Below, one piece after another: positions 61,297-64,000 of a DNA stretch of 64,000 nt. The translations under genes were made by a program, and so were the position numbers. This DNA comes from Pseudarthrobacter sp. fls2-241-R2A-127 (GTDB lineage: Bacteria; Actinomycetota; Actinomycetes; Actinomycetales; Micrococcaceae): positions 94,605 through 158,604 of the forward strand of contig NZ_JARVSF010000015.1 in assembly GCF_030209355.1 (NCBI RefSeq). Direction: 5' to 3'. The stretch's first letter is position 1. Every line of letters starts with the position of its first letter. The notes below the pieces were generated by a model. It had not been told where the DNA came from. It worked only from the letters and a program-made list of their open reading frames with translations, and did not search any database.

Positions 61297-61893
61297 GTGA
61301 GGCTACTGAGTTACACCCGCGTCAGTACTTCAGGACAGGACGCCCGGCTCCAGCTGGATGCGCTGGTTGCCGCTGGTGTGCAGAAACGTGACGTCTTTAC
61401 CGACGTGACCTCCGGCAGTAAGACCGCGATCGAGCGGCCCGGTATGAAGAAGCTCCTCGAGTACGCCGAGGAAGGCGACACCGTTGTTGTGTGGCGAGTC
61501 GACCGGCTGGGGCGGTCACTGATTGACGTACTGAACACGGTGGCCCTCCTGCGCGGCCGCGGTGTCCAGGTCCGGTCCATTGCCGATGGCATCGACCCGG
61601 CAACCTCGACCGGCCGGCTGATGTTGAACATGCTCGCAACCCTTGCCGAGTATGAACGCGAGCTCATCGTCGAACGGGTCAATGCCGGCATCGCTGCCGC
61701 CCGTCAAAACGGCACACGGTTCGGCCGGCCGCTGTCCGATCCCGCCGTCATCGCGGACAAACTCGCGATCGCCCAGGACGCCCGCGCCAAGGGACGCACC
61801 GCCGAAGATGCCGCTCGGCTTGTTGGCTGGAGCCGCGCAACGCTCTACCGTCATCAGCAAGCCCGCGCCGCACGCGAAAGCACTGCAACCTAG
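61297..61893 (+). CDS. Serine recombinase (resolvase/invertase)
   Basis: 198 aa from GTG 61297; earlier starts would be in the repeat region. Catalytic Ser in YTRVSTSGQDARLQ, DRLGRSLIDVLNT and EYERELIVERVNAG are standard. C-terminal HTH: RTAEDAARLVGWSRATLYRH. Differs from the resolvase at 42640. It likely acts on the GTCTCG repeats just upstream for multimer resolution or transposition. Confidence 0.93.
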   Translation: MRLLSYTRVSTSGQDARLQLDALVAAGVQKRDVFTDVTSGSKTAIERPGMKKLLEYAEEGDTVVVWRVDRLGRSLIDVLNTVALLRGRGVQVRSIADGIDPATSTGRLMLNMLATLAEYERELIVERVNAGIAAARQNGTRFGRPLSDPAVIADKLAIAQDARAKGRTAEDAARLVGWSRATLYRHQQARAARESTAT

Positions 61894-62273
61894 CCCGGAA
61901 ACCGCACGCTGCCTCGAGACTCCGGTGTCCGGCAACCCTCTATCAGCGCCCGGGTCTACTGCATGGACCTCGCTTCGCTCGGGCTGTAGAAGCGTTTTTC
62001 TGTTTTTTGCTGCTGTCCTTCGGATCGTACGTGCCCGCTCCACCGGCTCAACCGCCCTGCGGACGGCTGCGCAGCCGATGGTTTGTGTCGGCGCTTCGCT
62101 TATTTCCTCCCACAACCCATCCGCTGCTTGCCCTTCGGGTTGCCCCGGCTCCGTCGGGCACAGCTACGCGATGCTCCGCCAGCAGGCAAAAAACACCCGG
62201 GGGAGAGGGGAAGCTGGCCGGTCACCAAGACCGCCCCACCCACCGGATCCTCAGCAAAGGACGAGAAAAAACC
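61894..62273 (+). other. Gene-free stretch with dispersed repeat copy
   Basis: Contains TTTTTTGCTGCTGTCCTTCGG at about 62003-62023, one copy of a repeat also at 54013 and 63864, and small hairpins such as CGGCTGCGCAGCCG near 62068. It leads into dprA. No gene supported. Confidence 0.5.
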
Positions 62274-63182
62274 ATGAATGACCGCATCGCACGCGCAGCC
62301 CTGACCCGCCTCTTCGATCCCGGCGATCGCGTCGGCCTTGCCCTCGTCGGCAGGCTCGGCGCGTACGCCGCGCTGAGGCTCGCCACCGGCGCGCAACCCG
62401 TCCACACACTCCCGGACGTGACACCCGAGGAGCTGGCCGCCGCGTTGAAGCGCTGGGCCCCACGGGTTCCCGAGCTCGACCCGGAGAAGGACCTGGCCAC
62501 GATCGAACGCCTGGGCGGCGGGTTCCTGATCCCCGGAGACGAGCACTGGCCGGAGGGTCTGGATGACCTGCCCGACGCCCCGTACGGGCTTTGGTATCGG
62601 GGCAACATCGACATGGGCATCCCGGCACCGTCGAAGTGTGTGGTCCTGACCGGATCCCGGGACGCGACGAGCTACGGCGCTTCCGTTACCGGGGACATGG
62701 CGTACGGGGTGGCCCAACGAGGAATCTGCGTGATCTCAGGCCTTGCCTACGGCATTGACGCGCACGCGCACCGGGCTGCTCTGGCCGGGAGCCGGGGAGC
62801 GGGACCGGCTACCCTCGCGGTGCTGGCCGGGGGACTGGACCGGGACTATCCGTCAGGTAACGCTGATCTCGCGGCCGCGATCCGCGGTAACGGATTGACG
62901 CTCTCGGAGCTCCCGCCGGGTTCCGCCCCGACCCGGTACAGGTTTCTGCAGAGAAACCGCATCATCGCCGCCCTCGCCGGGGTAACCTGCGTGGTGGAAG
63001 CTCGGTGGCGGTCAGGCGCGCTGAACACCGCCCACCACGCCGAGAACATCGCCCGGCACGTCGCCGCCGTCCCGGGAAGTGTCCACAGCGCCAACTCCGC
63101 TGGATGCCACCGGCTGCTGAGAGAAGGCGGAGCGGTGCTGGTGTCCGATGCGGCCGAGCTCACCGAACTGCTCGCCAGCTAA
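62274..63182 (+). CDS. dprA: DprA/Smf-like DNA-processing protein
   Basis: 302 aa from ATG 62274. DprA Rossmann-like domain: VVLTGSRDATSYGASVTGDM then CVISGLAYGIDAHAHRAAL, ATLAVLAGGLDRDYPSGN and FLQRNRIIAALAG, with the final VTCVVEARWRSGALNTAHHA. The N-terminal SAM-like helical domain is short; no C-terminal winged helix. Chromosomal DprA loads RecA on incoming single-stranded DNA. A plasmid copy could protect or process transferred strands. Preceded by AAAGGA. Confidence 0.9.
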   Translation: MNDRIARAALTRLFDPGDRVGLALVGRLGAYAALRLATGAQPVHTLPDVTPEELAAALKRWAPRVPELDPEKDLATIERLGGGFLIPGDEHWPEGLDDLPDAPYGLWYRGNIDMGIPAPSKCVVLTGSRDATSYGASVTGDMAYGVAQRGICVISGLAYGIDAHAHRAALAGSRGAGPATLAVLAGGLDRDYPSGNADLAAAIRGNGLTLSELPPGSAPTRYRFLQRNRIIAALAGVTCVVEARWRSGALNTAHHAENIARHVAAVPGSVHSANSAGCHRLLREGGAVLVSDAAELTELLAS

Positions 63183-63386
63183 CCGCGAAGGTGCCCGGTC
63201 CCGTGCCTGGGGCCGGTCACCGCGGGCGGTTCGCCCAAGGTGCATGCCACGTGCACGGTTCCTGGGCGGACCGCCAAAACGCCCCAACACCACGCCGCAC
63301 AGATGACGTCGGCGGCGATCCGCCGGGCAGGGTGTCAGTGCCTGCCGTTACGATGCACAAGACAACAAGGGAAGAAGAACCACGAG

Positions 63387-63674
63387 ATGAGCCTGAGGTA
63401 CATGGCAACCGGAAAGAATGCGGACAACTCGGCCGAGACGGCGAACAAAAGAAAGGCGCAGCTCCTCGGCTGGGTCGGTGTGCTGGTCCTCTTCCTGGCC
63501 GCCTTTGTTGCGCAGTTCCATTCGAGCTTGTCCTTGACCGTCATCGGGGTGGGTATGGTCATGCTGGGCGCAGCCATGCTGATCACCAAACAATGGGGTG
63601 CCCGGCTGCTGATCGGCGTTGGCGCGGCCGTCGGTGTCGCCGGGGTCGTCCTGGCCGTCATCTTCCAAGGCTAG
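63387..63674 (+). CDS. Small membrane protein
   Basis: 95 aa from ATG 63387. A polar N-terminus (TGKNADNSAETANKRKA) is followed by three hydrophobic segments: LLGWVGVLVLFLAAFVAQF, LTVIGVGMVMLGAAMLI and LLIGVGAAVGVAGVVLAVIF. Weak ribosome site. Stands alone, closed by a strong hairpin. Unknown function. Confidence 0.7.
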   Translation: MSLRYMATGKNADNSAETANKRKAQLLGWVGVLVLFLAAFVAQFHSSLSLTVIGVGMVMLGAAMLITKQWGARLLIGVGAAVGVAGVVLAVIFQG

Positions 63675-63715
63675 GTACCTCGCACCAGACCCCACACGCC
63701 TGCGCCAAGGAGTGA

Positions 63716-63745
63716 GAAGGACCGGCACGTTTGTGCCGGTCCTTC
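63716..63745 (+). terminator. Hairpin terminator after the small membrane gene
   Basis: GAAGGACCGGCAC (63716-63728), GTTT, GTGCCGGTCCTTC (63733-63745): perfect 13-bp stem with a 4-nt loop, 41 bp after the stop. No T run; typical actinobacterial hairpin. Confidence 0.8.
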
Positions 63746-64000
63746 CTGCTTGATGCAAGCTCGCAGGGCTCGCAAGGATCGGGCGTCCGCTGGCGCGGCC
63801 GGCTGTGGGTCCAGGGCGCGCCGTCGCAGAGCTCCGGACCCCCTGGACTGGCTTGTCTACGACGTTTTGGCTGCTGTCCTGACGGATTGTGTCCGCTCCG
63901 GCCCGTCTAGCCCCTCCTTCGTCGGGGCCTGCGGTGCAGGAAATGTCCCTGCGGCGCTCCTTCGTCGCTGATTTCCTCCGGGAATTTCCCGCCCCTTGCC
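63746..64000. other. Gene-free window end with repeat copy
   Basis: CGTTTTGGCTGCTGTCCTGACGG at about 63863-63885 repeats the words at 54011 and 62003, with further similarity (GGATTGTGTCCGCTCC). No gene with credible coding character. Confidence 0.5.

Noticed and set aside
63750..63971. 73-codon frame at the window end
   Set aside because: Arg/Ala-rich, lies across the dispersed repeat; probably noncoding.
1..64000. tRNA, rRNA or riboswitch genes
   Set aside because: No cloverleaf with a GTTCRANNC arm, rRNA core sequence or known riboswitch core was noticed by eye; a covariance-model scan would be decisive.

Overview
The window is high-GC DNA with GTG/TTG starts, 4-base ATGA/GTGA gene overlaps, an Lsr2 nucleoid protein, ROK/LacI/MarR sugar regulators and actinobacterial-type xylose isomerase. 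Together these suggest an Arthrobacter-like member of the Micrococcaceae (inferred from gene content; no marker gene is present). A replication initiator with a primase-like domain, a ParA/ParB pair, a conjugation operon, resolvases and IS elements indicate a large, probably conjugative plasmid, or an integrated plasmid. Decayed duplicated genes near 20.8-21.6 kb look like an old module junction.

Layout. 0-12.5 kb: carbohydrate catabolism. A xylA-xylB operon diverges from a ROK regulator, followed by an aldose epimerase. A LacI regulator diverges from an MFS transporter, a GH3 glycosidase, small proteins, an SDR, a Gfo/Idh oxidoreductase and a MarR regulator. 13-20.6 kb: a MarR-regulated drug exporter, two small secreted proteins, and a NarL-type two-component system with a kinase-like membrane partner. 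20.7-22.4 kb: remnants of a DUF4913 gene and a TetR gene, then lsr2. 22.4-33.7 kb: a leftward conjugation operon with coupling protein, VirB4-like ATPase, SCO6880 protein, TrbL-like channel, pilin-like protein, MinD-like ATPase, lipoprotein and CHAP/lysozyme-like hydrolase. No relaxase was found.

33.9-44 kb: hydrolase, an XRE-ImmA-membrane protein cassette, RHH-like small proteins, the replication initiator, parAB with a 1-kb repeat-bearing intergenic region, a resolvase and a GNAT enzyme. 44-49.2 kb: a leftward set of DNA methyltransferase with nuclease-like N-terminus, specificity-like subunit, unknown protein and PIN RNase, a candidate restriction/defence island. 49.4-52.4 kb: a two-gene unit behind a LexA-like box, an HTH protein and three membrane proteins. 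52.4-55.5 kb: two IS110-type transposases, one frameshifted.

55.6-57.7 kb is the highlight: three overlapping genes encoding a ubiquitin-like beta-grasp protein, a cysteine-free E2-like protein and a JAB-E1 fusion, i.e. a compact bacterial ubiquitin-like conjugation system. An internally deleted ISL3 element follows directly. 58.8-60.9 kb is an opposing XRE/small protein/papain-like cysteine peptidase operon. 61-64 kb has a second resolvase with a repeat-rich upstream region, a plasmid-borne DprA, a small membrane protein and a dispersed repeat. The working model is a catabolic plasmid with its own replication, partition, transfer and several defence-like cassettes.
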